The notes below the pieces were generated by a model. That model had not been told where the DNA came from. It ran no database searches and worked only from the letters and a program-made list of their open reading frames with translations. Of a stretch of 64,000 bases of DNA, positions 1-8,329 are shown one piece after another (the stretch's first letter is position 1; each line of letters begins with the position of its first letter). The position numbers and the translations under genes were made by a program. The DNA is taken from assembly GCF_004571135.1 (NCBI RefSeq), contig NZ_SPSB01000004.1:558001-622000 (forward strand), read 5' to 3'. This DNA is from Algoriphagus kandeliae (GTDB lineage: Bacteria; Bacteroidota; Bacteroidia; Cytophagales; Cyclobacteriaceae).

Positions 1-243
1 TCTCGGAGAAAAAGCAATGGCCAGGGCAATTTTTTTATACATGAGAAACAGGGATTTTTTTCAAATAATGAAAATTTCTCTTTCGCTCCAACATAAATCT
101 TTGGATTCCACTCATCCAAATTAGCTCCCATTCACGCTTTTTTTAGAGGGGAAAAATAAGTCTTGGCGGGGAAGTGGAGATATTTTGATAAAATTAGACA
201 TCGATATAGACTAATTATCTAGCGAAAATCTAATCCAAACCTT

Positions 244-1836
244 ATGAAAAAATTCTTTTTCGGCTGCTTGTTGGCTGGAAGTGTTTTGATTTCTGGTGCT
301 TCTATGGCCCAGAATGATTACCCTACACTTTCCCAACTCGAACAGCGACTTCAAAAAATCGGGGCTAGCTCAAATGCCAGCCTCGAAAGACTAGCCCAAA
401 CTCCCGGAGGAAATCCGATTTGGGCTCTAAAAATTGGATCCGGCAACCAAGACGAAAAGCCTGCAATCGCAGTTGTCGGAGGTGTAGAAGGATACCATGT
501 CCTCAGTGTCGAATTAGCAACTCAATTTGCTGAGAAGCTAATCAATGAACATTCGGAGGTCTTGGAAAAAACCACTTTTTACATCTTTCCAAATATGTCT
601 CCGGATGCTTATGCTCAGTACCATGCTAGCTTGAAATATGAGCGACGTGGAAATGGAGCATCTGTAGATCATGATCGGGACGGAACTCCAGGCGACAATG
701 GATACAGCGACCTGAACGGTGATGGCTATATCACCTGGATGCGAGTAGAAGACCCAATGGGAGATTATGTTGTTTCCAAGGAAGACGAGCGAGTTTTGGT
801 AAAAGCTGATCGAAGCAAAGGAGAAGCAGGAAGCTACCAAGTTTTCAAAGAAAGCAAGGACGAGGATCAGGATGGCAACTTCGCCGAAGACTTGAAGGAA
901 GGTATTGCTTTCAATAAATCTTTGACTTACAAATTCCCTGTTTTCGAACCTTTGGCTGGAGATATTGCTGTGTCGCAACCTGAAAGTCGCGCGCTTTTGG
1001 ATTACCTTTTTGATCAGTGGAACATCTTCGCTTTTGTGACTTTCTCCCCAGCCAATAACCTCTCTTCCCCTTTGAAATACAATGCGCAGAATGCCAGAAA
1101 GCGAGTGGTGACTTCCATTCTCCAAAAGGACGAAGCCATCAATGCCATGGTTTCTGACCTATACAAAAGCACGGTATCTCAAAAGGCTTTTCAGCAAAAC
1201 AACCAAGGCACTGATGGAGATTTCTTCCAGTGGGCCTACTTCCATTTTGCCCGATTAAGTTTCAGTACACCGGGCTATTGGGTGCCTGAATTCAAAGGCA
1301 AATCCAATGCTGAAGCCAATTATTTGGCATGGGCAGATTCTTTGGGATGGAATGATGTCTTTGTTCCTTGGACAGAGATTTCCCATCCTGATTTCCCAGG
1401 TAAAAAAGTAGAAGTTGGAGGAGTTAAACCATTTGTGATGGCTAATCCTCCTTATGAAAAAGTAGGCGAAATCGCGGAAGAGCATACGGACTTCATTCTA
1501 AAGCTAGCTGAGATGCAGCCAAATTTGGAGGTTCAAAACCTAAAAATTGAATCCATCGGAAATGGTTTGACCCGAATTTCCTTGGATTTGTTCAATAATG
1601 CACCACTTCCCACTCATTCCGAAATGGGTGAACGTTCCCGTTGGTTACGGAAAATCCGAGTAGATCTGAATGCTGGGGAAGATCGCCTGATTTCAGGTGA
1701 AAAAATCCAATTGATCGACTCCATTGGAGCTTATGAGAAAGTGAGTTTGAGCTGGATCATCCGCGGAAAAGGGGATGTAAACCTGAAAGCCGGTGCAGCT
1801 CATGCAGGATTTATCAATGCAACGTTCAAACTCTAA
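244..1836 (+). CDS. M14 carboxypeptidase-like protein, probably catalytically inactive
   Basis: A 530-residue exported protein with a Sec signal peptide ending near residues 22-23 (SMAQ). It aligns along its length with the M14 zinc carboxypeptidase encoded 4 nt downstream, including FYIFPNMSPDA and the acidic loop DLNGDGYIT. The catalytic positions have changed. The zinc motif HxxE is replaced by E82-G-Y-H85. The substrate-binding Arg of PDAR is Tyr (PDAY). NRDW is replaced by NKSL. The third zinc His lies in a stretch without His, and the catalytic Glu region reads FSTPGYW. It is therefore probably a pseudopeptidase, acting as a binding or partner protein in the periplasm or at the cell surface. 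Homology to M14 is clear; loss of activity is inferred. Confidence 0.85.
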   Translation: MKKFFFGCLLAGSVLISGASMAQNDYPTLSQLEQRLQKIGASSNASLERLAQTPGGNPIWALKIGSGNQDEKPAIAVVGGVEGYHVLSVELATQFAEKLINEHSEVLEKTTFYIFPNMSPDAYAQYHASLKYERRGNGASVDHDRDGTPGDNGYSDLNGDGYITWMRVEDPMGDYVVSKEDERVLVKADRSKGEAGSYQVFKESKDEDQDGNFAEDLKEGIAFNKSLTYKFPVFEPLAGDIAVSQPESRALLDYLFDQWNIFAFVTFSPANNLSSPLKYNAQNARKRVVTSILQKDEAINAMVSDLYKSTVSQKAFQQNNQGTDGDFFQWAYFHFARLSFSTPGYWVPEFKGKSNAEANYLAWADSLGWNDVFVPWTEISHPDFPGKKVEVGGVKPFVMANPPYEKVGEIAEEHTDFILKLAEMQPNLEVQNLKIESIGNGLTRISLDLFNNAPLPTHSEMGERSRWLRKIRVDLNAGEDRLISGEKIQLIDSIGAYEKVSLSWIIRGKGDVNLKAGAAHAGFINATFKL

Positions 1837-1840
1837 AGCC

Positions 1841-3583
1841 ATGAAGACTATGAAAATCAAAAAATATTTCCTTGCCCTGGCTTTGAGCGCGGCTGGTTTG
1901 GCAAGCGTGGACGTGAATGCGCAGGAGAAGTTCTTCAAAGCAGTTGGCTCACCACACATGCCTAAGGTAGAGGTAGCATGGAATCGCTACTATACCTATG
2001 AAGGTTTGGTCGATGTGATGCAAAAAATCGCCAAGGCTCATCCTGATTTAGCAAAAATCCAATCAATCGGTAAATCTTATGAAGGCCGGGATATCATGAC
2101 CTTGACGATTACTGATTTTTCCGCAGGAAAAGATACAGACAAACCGGCCATGTGGATCGATGGCAATATTCACTCTAATGAAATTCAGGGAGCTGAATTT
2201 GCTTTGTATACAGCCTGGTATCTGACCGAGATGCATGGGGATACGGAATTTATCCAGGAATTGCTCCGGGATAAAACCTTTTATATCACTCCTACAATCA
2301 ATCCAGACGCTCGAAATGACTTCTTTTTGAAGCCAAATACCCAAAATACACCTCGATCTGGTGTTATGGTATTGGATAATGACGGAGATGGATTAGCTGG
2401 TGAAGATGAAATGGACGATCTGAATGGAGATGGTCACATTACCCAAATGATCCGAAAAAGCCCAACAGGACGATACATCAAAGATCCGCTGGATCCTCGT
2501 CGCTTAATACCTGTAGGACCTGATCAAGTGGGCGACTATGAAATGCTTGGTCAAGAAGGAACCGATCTTGATGGGGACGGACGTATCAATGATGACGATG
2601 TCGGCTACTACGATCCTAACCGGGATTGGGGCTGGAACTGGCAACCGGATTACATTCAGCGAGGAGCGCTTCGCTATCCTTTTACTCTTCCAGAAAACCG
2701 CTCAGTGATGGAGTTTGTGATGAAGCACCCCAATATCGCTGGGGCTCAGAGTTACCACAACTATGGAGGGATGATCCTTCGTGGACCAGGTGCTGAAGAG
2801 GATGTGAATACCTACAACCGCGAGGATATCCGAATCTACGACGCCATTGCCAAAAAAGGCGAAGAAATGATGCCTGGATATCGTTACCTCACTGTTTACA
2901 AGGATTTGTATTCCGTGTTTGGAGGAGAATTGGATTGGTTCTATGGCAATCGTGGGATTTTCACCTATTCCAATGAGCTGATGATTTCCTATCTCTACTT
3001 CCATCAAAATGCCGGTAGAGGCAATCAGGAGGAGCAACTCAAAGTCGATCAGTTGCTGACTTTTGGAGATGCCTTTGTGGACTGGGCAAGCTACAATCAC
3101 CCACAATATGGTGAGATTGAGATTGGAGGTTTTAAAAAGACCTTTGGACGTGCCCATCCAGGTTTCTTGATGGAGCAGGATGCGCACCGCAACTCAGCAT
3201 TTACTATTTACCATGCTTACCACACACCAAAGCTATCCGTGATGGATGTTAAAGAAGAAGATCTGGGCGGTGGATTGAAAGCAATTACAGCTACCATCTT
3301 CAATGAGCGAATGATGCCTACCCACTCCTCTCAGGATTTGAAATACAATATTGAGCGGCCTGACTATGTTTCCATTGATGGAGCTAAGGTAGTCGCAGGT
3401 TTTGTCGTGGAAAATGAAGATTTCAAGCGCTACCAAGAGCAAAAGCTTAGACCAGAACGAATCGCTGTGGATAATATCCCTGGTATGAGTGCAGTGAAGG
3501 TAAGGTGGATTGTATCTTCTGCTTCCAACTATAGCATCACCGTCGATTCTGCCAAAGGAGGAAAGGCAAGTTGGAGTAAATAA
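1841..3583 (+). CDS. M14 family zinc carboxypeptidase
   Basis: Secreted metallopeptidase of about 580 residues. The start at 1841 gives a normal signal peptide (MKTMKIKKYFLAL...VNAQ); an earlier in-frame ATG at 1793 lies inside the upstream gene and only adds a non-signal extension. M14 residues are present: zinc ligands H111 and E114 (IHSNE), R158 (NPDAR), N260-R261 (PNRDW), third zinc ligand H306 (SYHNYGG) and catalytic E379 (YSNEL). Several DxDxDG-type loops (DNDGDG, DLNGDGH, DLDGDGR) suggest calcium binding. It begins 4 nt after its inactive-looking paralogue, so the two are co-transcribed and may work together in extracellular peptide breakdown. Confidence 0.93.
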   Translation: MKTMKIKKYFLALALSAAGLASVDVNAQEKFFKAVGSPHMPKVEVAWNRYYTYEGLVDVMQKIAKAHPDLAKIQSIGKSYEGRDIMTLTITDFSAGKDTDKPAMWIDGNIHSNEIQGAEFALYTAWYLTEMHGDTEFIQELLRDKTFYITPTINPDARNDFFLKPNTQNTPRSGVMVLDNDGDGLAGEDEMDDLNGDGHITQMIRKSPTGRYIKDPLDPRRLIPVGPDQVGDYEMLGQEGTDLDGDGRINDDDVGYYDPNRDWGWNWQPDYIQRGALRYPFTLPENRSVMEFVMKHPNIAGAQSYHNYGGMILRGPGAEEDVNTYNREDIRIYDAIAKKGEEMMPGYRYLTVYKDLYSVFGGELDWFYGNRGIFTYSNELMISYLYFHQNAGRGNQEEQLKVDQLLTFGDAFVDWASYNHPQYGEIEIGGFKKTFGRAHPGFLMEQDAHRNSAFTIYHAYHTPKLSVMDVKEEDLGGGLKAITATIFNERMMPTHSSQDLKYNIERPDYVSIDGAKVVAGFVVENEDFKRYQEQKLRPERIAVDNIPGMSAVKVRWIVSSASNYSITVDSAKGGKASWSK

Positions 3584-3606
3584 GCTTTTCGCTTAAATAG
3601 ATTATC

Positions 3607-3727
3607 AAGAGGCTGCCTATATTCATTTGTCACATTGAGCGGAGTCGAAATGCAGCAGAATCCGTTGTAGTAAGACTTCGCCTTCGCTCAGTCTGACAAT
3701 GATTAGCATTTAAGGCAGCCTCTTTTT
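3607..3727 (+). terminator. Rho-independent terminator with an oversized loop
   Basis: A perfect 12-bp inverted repeat (AAGAGGCTGCCT at 3607-3618, AGGCAGCCTCTT at 3713-3724) is followed by a T run. It lies just after the M14 pair. The loop is 94 nt, far longer than normal, and contains a REP-like palindrome, as if an element had inserted into the loop. Confidence 0.75.
3628..3698. repeat. REP-like palindromic element
   Basis: Starts TGTCACATTGAGCGGAG and ends TTCGCTCAGTCTGACA. The two ends are imperfect reverse complements (about 18 of 22 positions). It sits inside the loop of the terminator after the M14 genes. The form resembles the 'TGTCATTGCGAGCGGAG' intergenic repeats common in Bacteroidota and the units at 41.7-42.6 kb. 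Confidence 0.6.
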
Positions 3728-3760
3728 TAGCTTATAAATCAAGTTATTTCCTTCCAACGC

Positions 3761-4330
3761 ATGCGAAAACTCAGCCTAATTCTCTTTCTCTTTGCCTTCT
3801 CTCATTTTCTTTTTGCTCAGGAAAAGCCTTTGATTTTAATCACCTACTACTCCCAGTCTGGAAATACCGAGCAAATGGCGAAAGCCATAGGAGAAGGCGC
3901 GCAATCTGTAGAAGGGGTAGATGTTAAGCTTTTACCGATAGATCAAGTCCTGCAGGATGACTTACTCGCCGCTTCCGCTATCATTCTGGGTTCCCCTGTT
4001 TACAATGCTAATATCGCCCCGGCAGTGCAGGAGTTTATCAATTCCTGGCCTTTCGAGGGAAGACCCTTGAAAGATAAAATTGGTGCGGTGTTCAGTACAG
4101 GAGGAGGCATATCTATCGGAGAGGAGCTTGTGATGCTGAATTTGATGCATAGTATGCTGATTCATGGGATGATTCTGGTTGGTGGAGATACGGTAGAATC
4201 TGCTTTTGGTGCCTCGGCCATCACCGGAGAGGGGCCTTTTGATTTGCAGGAAGAATTGGATCCGATTTTTCTGAAAAAAGGCGAAGCTTTGGGAAAGAGA
4301 GTAGCGGAGACGGTGCTGCGTTTTCGTTGA
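3761..4330 (+). CDS. Flavodoxin-family protein with a signal peptide
   Basis: A 189-residue protein with a flavodoxin fold of the WrbA/NAD(P)H-quinone reductase type. The phosphate loop is YYSQSGNTEQMAKAI (about residues 28-42). Further FMN-contact segments are LGSPVYNANIAP and STGGGISIGEE. It is preceded by an apparent Sec signal peptide (MRKLSLILFLFAF...LFAQ), which is odd for a family that normally works with FMN in the cytoplasm. It could be a periplasmic or membrane-anchored flavoprotein. Single gene, downstream of a terminator. The fold is well supported; export and the reaction are inferred. Confidence 0.85.
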   Translation: MRKLSLILFLFAFSHFLFAQEKPLILITYYSQSGNTEQMAKAIGEGAQSVEGVDVKLLPIDQVLQDDLLAASAIILGSPVYNANIAPAVQEFINSWPFEGRPLKDKIGAVFSTGGGISIGEELVMLNLMHSMLIHGMILVGGDTVESAFGASAITGEGPFDLQEELDPIFLKKGEALGKRVAETVLRFR

Positions 4331-4418
4331 GTTTTTAATGGAAAAATAATTCTGCTTTAGCTTTTTTCAGGAGTCTTAACTAAGGGCTCTATGCCTTCTA
4401 GGAAAATCTTTTCAAGAT

Positions 4419-4495
4419 ATGCTTTCTGAAAAAAGCATTATCTAAAAATAGTATTTAGATAAAGCATTTTATAAATTTGCTTTCTATAAAAAGCA
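4419..4495. promoter_or_regulatory. Palindrome array upstream of AAA ATPase gene
   Basis: Directly before the ATPase start codon lie three consecutive palindromes. They are TGCTTT..AAAGCA at 4420-4437, a perfect 9-bp inverted repeat TTATCTAAA/TTTAGATAA at 4438-4462, and TGCTTT..AAAGCA at 4478-4495. An extra AAAGCA lies at 4461-4466. The array abuts the ATG, so it could be an operator or a translation-control structure; no binding protein is known from this window. Confidence 0.5.
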
Positions 4496-4498
4496 ATT

Positions 4499-5680
4499 AT
4501 GAAGAATCTTATCGAAAAGTCAGAGCGGAAAATTCATCTTATAAAAGGGAAGCCTAAGCGATATCTGTATAATAAAATTGATTGGGAGCAACGATTAATT
4601 CTTGTTTTGGGCTATCGAGGAGTAGGAAAGACGACGCTTCTCCTTCAGTACCTATCTGAGGCGAAAACCAAGGGTATTTATCTTAGCTTAGATGATTTCT
4701 ATTTTGAAACAAATCGACTAATAAAGACTATCGATATACTTTATCAAGAGGGGTTTCGGTTGTTTTTACTAGATGAGGTACACCGATACTTTTATTGGTC
4801 AAAGGATTTAAAGCAGCTATATGATGACTATCCTGACATTCAATTAATAGCCACTGGATCTTCTATTTTAGACTTATCAAAGGGAAATGCCGACCTTTCT
4901 CGAAGAGCTTCCGTTTACCATCTACATGGTCTTTCCTTCAGAGAGTTTCTTCTTTTTGAGAAAAAACTGCCCATCCAACCGCTTTCTTTGGAGGATATTA
5001 TCCAAAAACATCAAGTAATCGGTCCAGATATTTTGGATTCGGTCCATTTTCCAAAGGATTTTGAGAACTACTTAAAATATGGCTACTTCCCTTTTTTTGC
5101 TGAGGCAAAGCGTACGTATTATCAAAAACTAGAAGAGACGATTAATCTCGTCATTGAAACAGATGTAGCACCGTTTGAGGATTTGCAGCACTCCACCGTG
5201 AGAACTATGAAAAAGCTGCTTTATGTCATCAGTGAGTCGGTACCTTTTACCCCAAATATCAACAAGTTGTCCGAACGGCTGGAGATTCCTAGGAATACCA
5301 TTTTACGACTTTTGGATTATATGGATCAGGCACAGATCCTCAGTTTGTTGAGGTCAAGCACTAAAGGAGTAAGTTACTTGCAAAAACCGGAAAAAATCTT
5401 CCTCAATAACACCAATTTTATTTACCTGTTTTCACCAAATCAGCCCAATCTAGGCAATATCAGAGAGACATTTTTCTTAAATCAAACAAGCCCGGTGCAT
5501 CTTGTCACTTCGTCAAAATATGGTGATTTTATGGTAGACGAATCTTTTGTGTTTGAGGTGGGAGGTGCTTCAAAAAGCGAGGAACAGATTAGAGGAGTAC
5601 CGAATGCTTATTTAGCTTTGGATATCCAAGGAGGGAATGGAAAAAGAATTCCCCTTTGGTTATTTGGTTTTTTGTATTGA
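4499..5680 (+). CDS. AAA ATPase of the AAA_14/DUF4143 type
   Basis: A 393-residue P-loop ATPase. Walker A is GYRGVGKTT (residues 38-46) and Walker B is FLLDEVH (D92, E93), followed by the sensor-like ATGSSILDL. The C-terminal half (NKLSERLEIPRNTILRLLDYM) looks like a winged-helix or DUF4143 domain. The family (COG1373-like) is widespread in Bacteroidota, often as strain-variable single genes, and its cellular role is not established. It stands alone between a palindrome array and a bidirectional terminator, with no toxin, nuclease or transposase beside it. Confidence 0.85.
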   Translation: MKNLIEKSERKIHLIKGKPKRYLYNKIDWEQRLILVLGYRGVGKTTLLLQYLSEAKTKGIYLSLDDFYFETNRLIKTIDILYQEGFRLFLLDEVHRYFYWSKDLKQLYDDYPDIQLIATGSSILDLSKGNADLSRRASVYHLHGLSFREFLLFEKKLPIQPLSLEDIIQKHQVIGPDILDSVHFPKDFENYLKYGYFPFFAEAKRTYYQKLEETINLVIETDVAPFEDLQHSTVRTMKKLLYVISESVPFTPNINKLSERLEIPRNTILRLLDYMDQAQILSLLRSSTKGVSYLQKPEKIFLNNTNFIYLFSPNQPNLGNIRETFFLNQTSPVHLVTSSKYGDFMVDESFVFEVGGASKSEEQIRGVPNAYLALDIQGGNGKRIPLWLFGFLY

Positions 5681-5705
5681 AATAGAACTTAAAAGACAAA
5701 AAAAT

Positions 5706-5733
5706 AACCCCGCCTCAGACCCAGAGCGGGGTT
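5706..5733. terminator. Bidirectional terminator
   Basis: Stem AACCCCGC (5706-5713) and GCGGGGTT (5726-5733), flanked by an A run on the left and T residues on the right. It serves both the ATPase gene and the convergent secreted-protein gene. Confidence 0.85.
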
Positions 5734-5759
5734 TTTAATAGCTAGTTGGTTCACTTTTC

Positions 5760-6323
5760 TTAAAGGGCAGAAAGATACTTGTCAAATCCCCCTTCTGTAG
5801 TCACTCGAAAACTGATAGAAGCTGATGGTTTTTCGATGTTGTAGATCTTGTGAAGACCTTGTGCATCCGCTACCTTCTCACTGTGGATCAACTTATCACC
5901 ATCGTAAATAGAAACTGTAAACGCCTTCGCACTCAAGTTGCTTACTAGAAGTCGGTACTTGTTGTCTTCCAATAAAGACACGCGAGAGTAAACGGATGGC
6001 TTTTCGTCTACAAAGTTTTGAAAAGTTGTAGTTCGCAATACACCAGAATTATCCAACACTTCAACAGAATAAGTTCCTTTTGGAAGTGCATTCAAATCAT
6101 AGCGCTTTGCGAAAGCTTCCGACTTGTTGATCCGATCTCTTAAAACCAAACGGTTTTCCTCATCCAAAATTTTAACGATCACGGTGCTGCTTGGCGCTTC
6201 AGTCATTGCAACTGTTACTTTGGCAGCATCAGAGTGAATAATCTCTACAGATTTCTCTGCTCCTGTGGCAAAGGCTCCTGTTGCCATCCCGGCAACAAAA
6301 AGCATAGACAATAATTTTTTCAT
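5760..6323 (-). CDS. Secreted protein of unknown function
   Basis: A 187-residue protein beginning MKKLLSMLFVAGMATGAFA, a typical Sec signal peptide. An upstream in-frame start (6464) is rejected because the best promoter element lies inside that extension. The mature part has alternating beta-strand patterns in two similar halves. PKGTYSVEVLDNSG resembles the strand-turn pattern of beta-sandwich or T9SS C-terminal domains, but I do not recognise a named family. Monocistronic, with its own promoter and the bidirectional terminator downstream. Confidence 0.8.
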   Translation of the reverse strand: MKKLLSMLFVAGMATGAFATGAEKSVEIIHSDAAKVTVAMTEAPSSTVIVKILDEENRLVLRDRINKSEAFAKRYDLNALPKGTYSVEVLDNSGVLRTTTFQNFVDEKPSVYSRVSLLEDNKYRLLVSNLSAKAFTVSIYDGDKLIHSEKVADAQGLHKIYNIEKPSASISFRVTTEGGFDKYLSAL

Positions 6324-6445
6324 ACTAATAATTGGTTTAATAGGTTCTTTTTTAATGTGTAACCCGGAATGGCGAATCCATTCGAGGTGGTATTTTGGGC
6401 TACAGGGTCCATCGGGTCTGATGGGTTTGTCTTCAAATGACAATA

Positions 6446-6453
6446 CAAAGGTA
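6446..6453 (-). promoter_or_regulatory. Promoter -7 element TACCTTTG
   Basis: Matches the Bacteroidota -7 consensus TAnnTTTG on the minus strand, about 120 nt upstream of the start at 6323. No TTG at the ideal -33 spacing was found, so support rests on the -7 element alone. Confidence 0.5.
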
Positions 6454-6804
6454 GCAAACGGCACTAAAAATGAAAATGTTTCAAAATTTTTATTAATTTT
6501 TTATGAATTCAATAATGATTAAGCGATTTAATTAAAAATAATATAATTAATTCCCGCAATCGATAGCGGAAACCCAAACAATCTGAAAAATCTAGCTTTA
6601 TTGAAATTTAATTTTGTGATTTTTTTAAATACAAAATCATGTCATTACATCAATTAATAAAAATAGTTTTTCGCAATCGATTGTATCGGATGAAAAAAAA
6701 ATTTTAAAAAACTCAAATCAATATCTAAAAAGGTAGATTTTCTTACAAAATCCTGCATTTAGAAAAGCAAGAAAACGGAAATATGCGGGCGAATTGAATC
6801 AAAA

Positions 6805-6832
6805 AAAGCCACCAACTTTCGCTGATAGCTTT
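6805..6832 (-). terminator. Terminator of the sigma/DUF4252 operon
   Basis: Read on the minus strand, AAAGCTATCA pairs with TGGTGGCTTT (two G-U pairs) and is followed by a run of seven T. It lies 24 nt after the last gene of the operon. Confidence 0.75.
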
Positions 6833-6855
6833 TCTTTACTTCTTTAAGATACTAC

Positions 6856-7335
6856 TTAATTCTTGCCCTTCTTCATTGCTTCAGCTACGAGCTCCTGAGC
6901 AAAGGATCCTTTGAGTTCAACGACCATCAGGTCTCCTTCATCTCCTCCTACCAGGACCACCAAGTCTGAAATAGTTTTCCCTCCCTTGGAATAGACGACA
7001 ATCTCCCCTTCATCGGCCATTTCCATCATTAACTCATACCGTTCCTTTTCCAAACCTTTTTTGAGTGCTTTGAATTCCGCTCCGCTTCGGTCGGCATTGT
7101 CAGGAAGCGTAAAAAAATTGAGCTTCTCGATGGATTTGGCTACGGTAGCCATATCATCTTCATCAATGTCAATTTTAAAACCCTCGGCGAAATTCAGGAA
7201 GTTACCTCCCAACTCCATATGGAAGAAGTCCTCCTCGCCTCTGTATTTTTCATAAAGGGCTTTAACAGATTTACTTTGTGCCTGTGCGGAAAATATGATT
7301 CCCAGAAAGGCGATTGCAAAAAACAGCTTTTTCAT
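6856..7335 (-). CDS. DUF4252 domain protein
   Basis: A 159-residue exported protein with signal peptide MKKLFFAIAFLGIIFSAQAQ. The body matches the DUF4252 pattern: an FxxMELGGNFLNFA segment, a central helix-strand region and a C-terminal LKGSF motif. DUF4252 proteins are small cell-envelope proteins of Bacteroidota with no assigned function, usually encoded next to an ECF sigma factor. This is the last gene of such an operon, 36 nt after a second DUF4252 gene. Confidence 0.85.
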   Translation of the reverse strand: MKKLFFAIAFLGIIFSAQAQSKSVKALYEKYRGEEDFFHMELGGNFLNFAEGFKIDIDEDDMATVAKSIEKLNFFTLPDNADRSGAEFKALKKGLEKERYELMMEMADEGEIVVYSKGGKTISDLVVLVGGDEGDLMVVELKGSFAQELVAEAMKKGKN

Positions 7336-7371
7336 AATAATAAGTAGTTTAATAAATAATAGTGGTTTAGT

Positions 7372-7902
7372 TTATTGTGGCATATTTCCTTTACCATATT
7401 CCTCCATTCCAGGGATATTGGTCTTTTCTGCAAGCATATTCAGATCTTCATAGGTGAAATTCCCTAGCATAGAGAGCAAGGTGAATTCTCCCTTATCACC
7501 TGCAAGCATTAGTAGCTCTTTGACGAGTCCATTTTCTTCCCGAACCAAAAACTTGATACTGGAATCCTTATCCTGAACATCCATCAATTCTTCATATTTC
7601 TGCTTAGTCAGAGAACCATAGGCTTCATTGTACATTTTCATTCCATCTACTTCATCAGAAGAAAGAATTCGGATGCCTTTGATTTTTTGGATTAAAGCTC
7701 CCAGTTCCTGAGAGTCGGCTTCCTCGGCATTATTTTTCAGGAAACCTCCGGCCATTTGCATCATTTTGGGTGAAATGTACACCCTACTGAAGCGGTCATC
7801 TTCCATGTAATTGGAAAAGAAACGCTGAATCGCATCATCCTGGGCGAGCACTTGAAATACCGCCATCAAAACAAATACTGGAATTAATACTAACTTTTTC
7901 AT
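7372..7902 (-). CDS. DUF4252 domain protein
   Basis: A 176-residue protein starting MKKLVLIPVFVLMAVFQVLAQ, a clear signal peptide; the longer frame from 7962 overlaps the preceding gene and is not needed. DUF4252 features include RFSRVYISPKMMQMAGGFL near the N terminus, LIQKIKGIRIL in the middle and LLSMLGNFTYEDL near the end. It is a paralogue of the next gene in the operon. Four nt separate it from the membrane-protein gene upstream, so it is co-transcribed with the sigma factor. Confidence 0.85.
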   Translation of the reverse strand: MKKLVLIPVFVLMAVFQVLAQDDAIQRFFSNYMEDDRFSRVYISPKMMQMAGGFLKNNAEEADSQELGALIQKIKGIRILSSDEVDGMKMYNEAYGSLTKQKYEELMDVQDKDSSIKFLVREENGLVKELLMLAGDKGEFTLLSMLGNFTYEDLNMLAEKTNIPGMEEYGKGNMPQ

Positions 7903-7906
7903 GTTC

Positions 7907-8329
7907 TTATTTTTCTTGATTTTCGAATAGAGAATTGGTCGTATTGAGGTATCGCAATTCATTCATTTTTTCTAATTGGCTTTGCCCTTCGGAAAACTTA
8001 TCCTGTATAAGAGATAAAGCTGCTGCTACTTCCCGATAAGCTTCTTCCTCCTGTTGACGCTCATAGGCTTGCCAGCCTGCATAGGAGCCCACCAAAATCA
8101 AAACAGAGGCAGCCCAGCCAAGCCATGAAAAACCAGCTTTCTTTTTCCACCTTGGAATTTCAAGTCTTTCAGGCTCTTCCGAAGCAAAATCCTGGATGGA
8201 AAGAAACCATTCTTTTTCTGACTCATGCCCATCGGCTTGAGCAATCAGATCTCGCAACTCAGCTTCCTCCTCCAAGGTGGAATCTGCGTTCCAGTATTTT
8301 TCGAGTAATTCTTCAATTCGCTTGTTCAT
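7907..8329 (-). CDS. Membrane protein, putative anti-sigma factor
   Basis: A 140-residue protein: an N-terminal acidic helical region (KRIEELLEKYWNADSTLEEEAELRDL), one transmembrane segment (about residues 68-85, FSWLGWAASVLILVGS) and a C-terminal helical periplasmic part. Its start overlaps the sigma gene's stop by 4 nt. The N-terminal pattern and single membrane span are typical of Bacteroidota anti-sigma-like partners of ECF sigma factors. There is no zinc-binding HxxxCxxC motif. The role is inferred from position and topology. Confidence 0.75.
   Translation of the reverse strand: MNKRIEELLEKYWNADSTLEEEAELRDLIAQADGHESEKEWFLSIQDFASEEPERLEIPRWKKKAGFSWLGWAASVLILVGSYAGWQAYERQQEEEAYREVAAALSLIQDKFSEGQSQLEKMNELRYLNTTNSLFENQEK

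Larger units (their letters stand above)
6324..6855. other. Long AT-rich intergenic region
   Basis: About 530 nt without a convincing gene. It contains a promoter element for the minus-strand secreted protein and a terminator for the operon to its right. The 10-mer CGCAATCGAT occurs twice (6555-6564 and 6672-6681), the first inside the near-palindrome CCGCAATCGATAGCGG. Nothing else is recognised. Confidence 0.6.

Noticed and set aside
538..1125. Open frame of 195 codons antisense to the M14-like gene
   Set aside because: Shadow of a real gene with signal peptide and homology; nothing supports transcription from the other strand.
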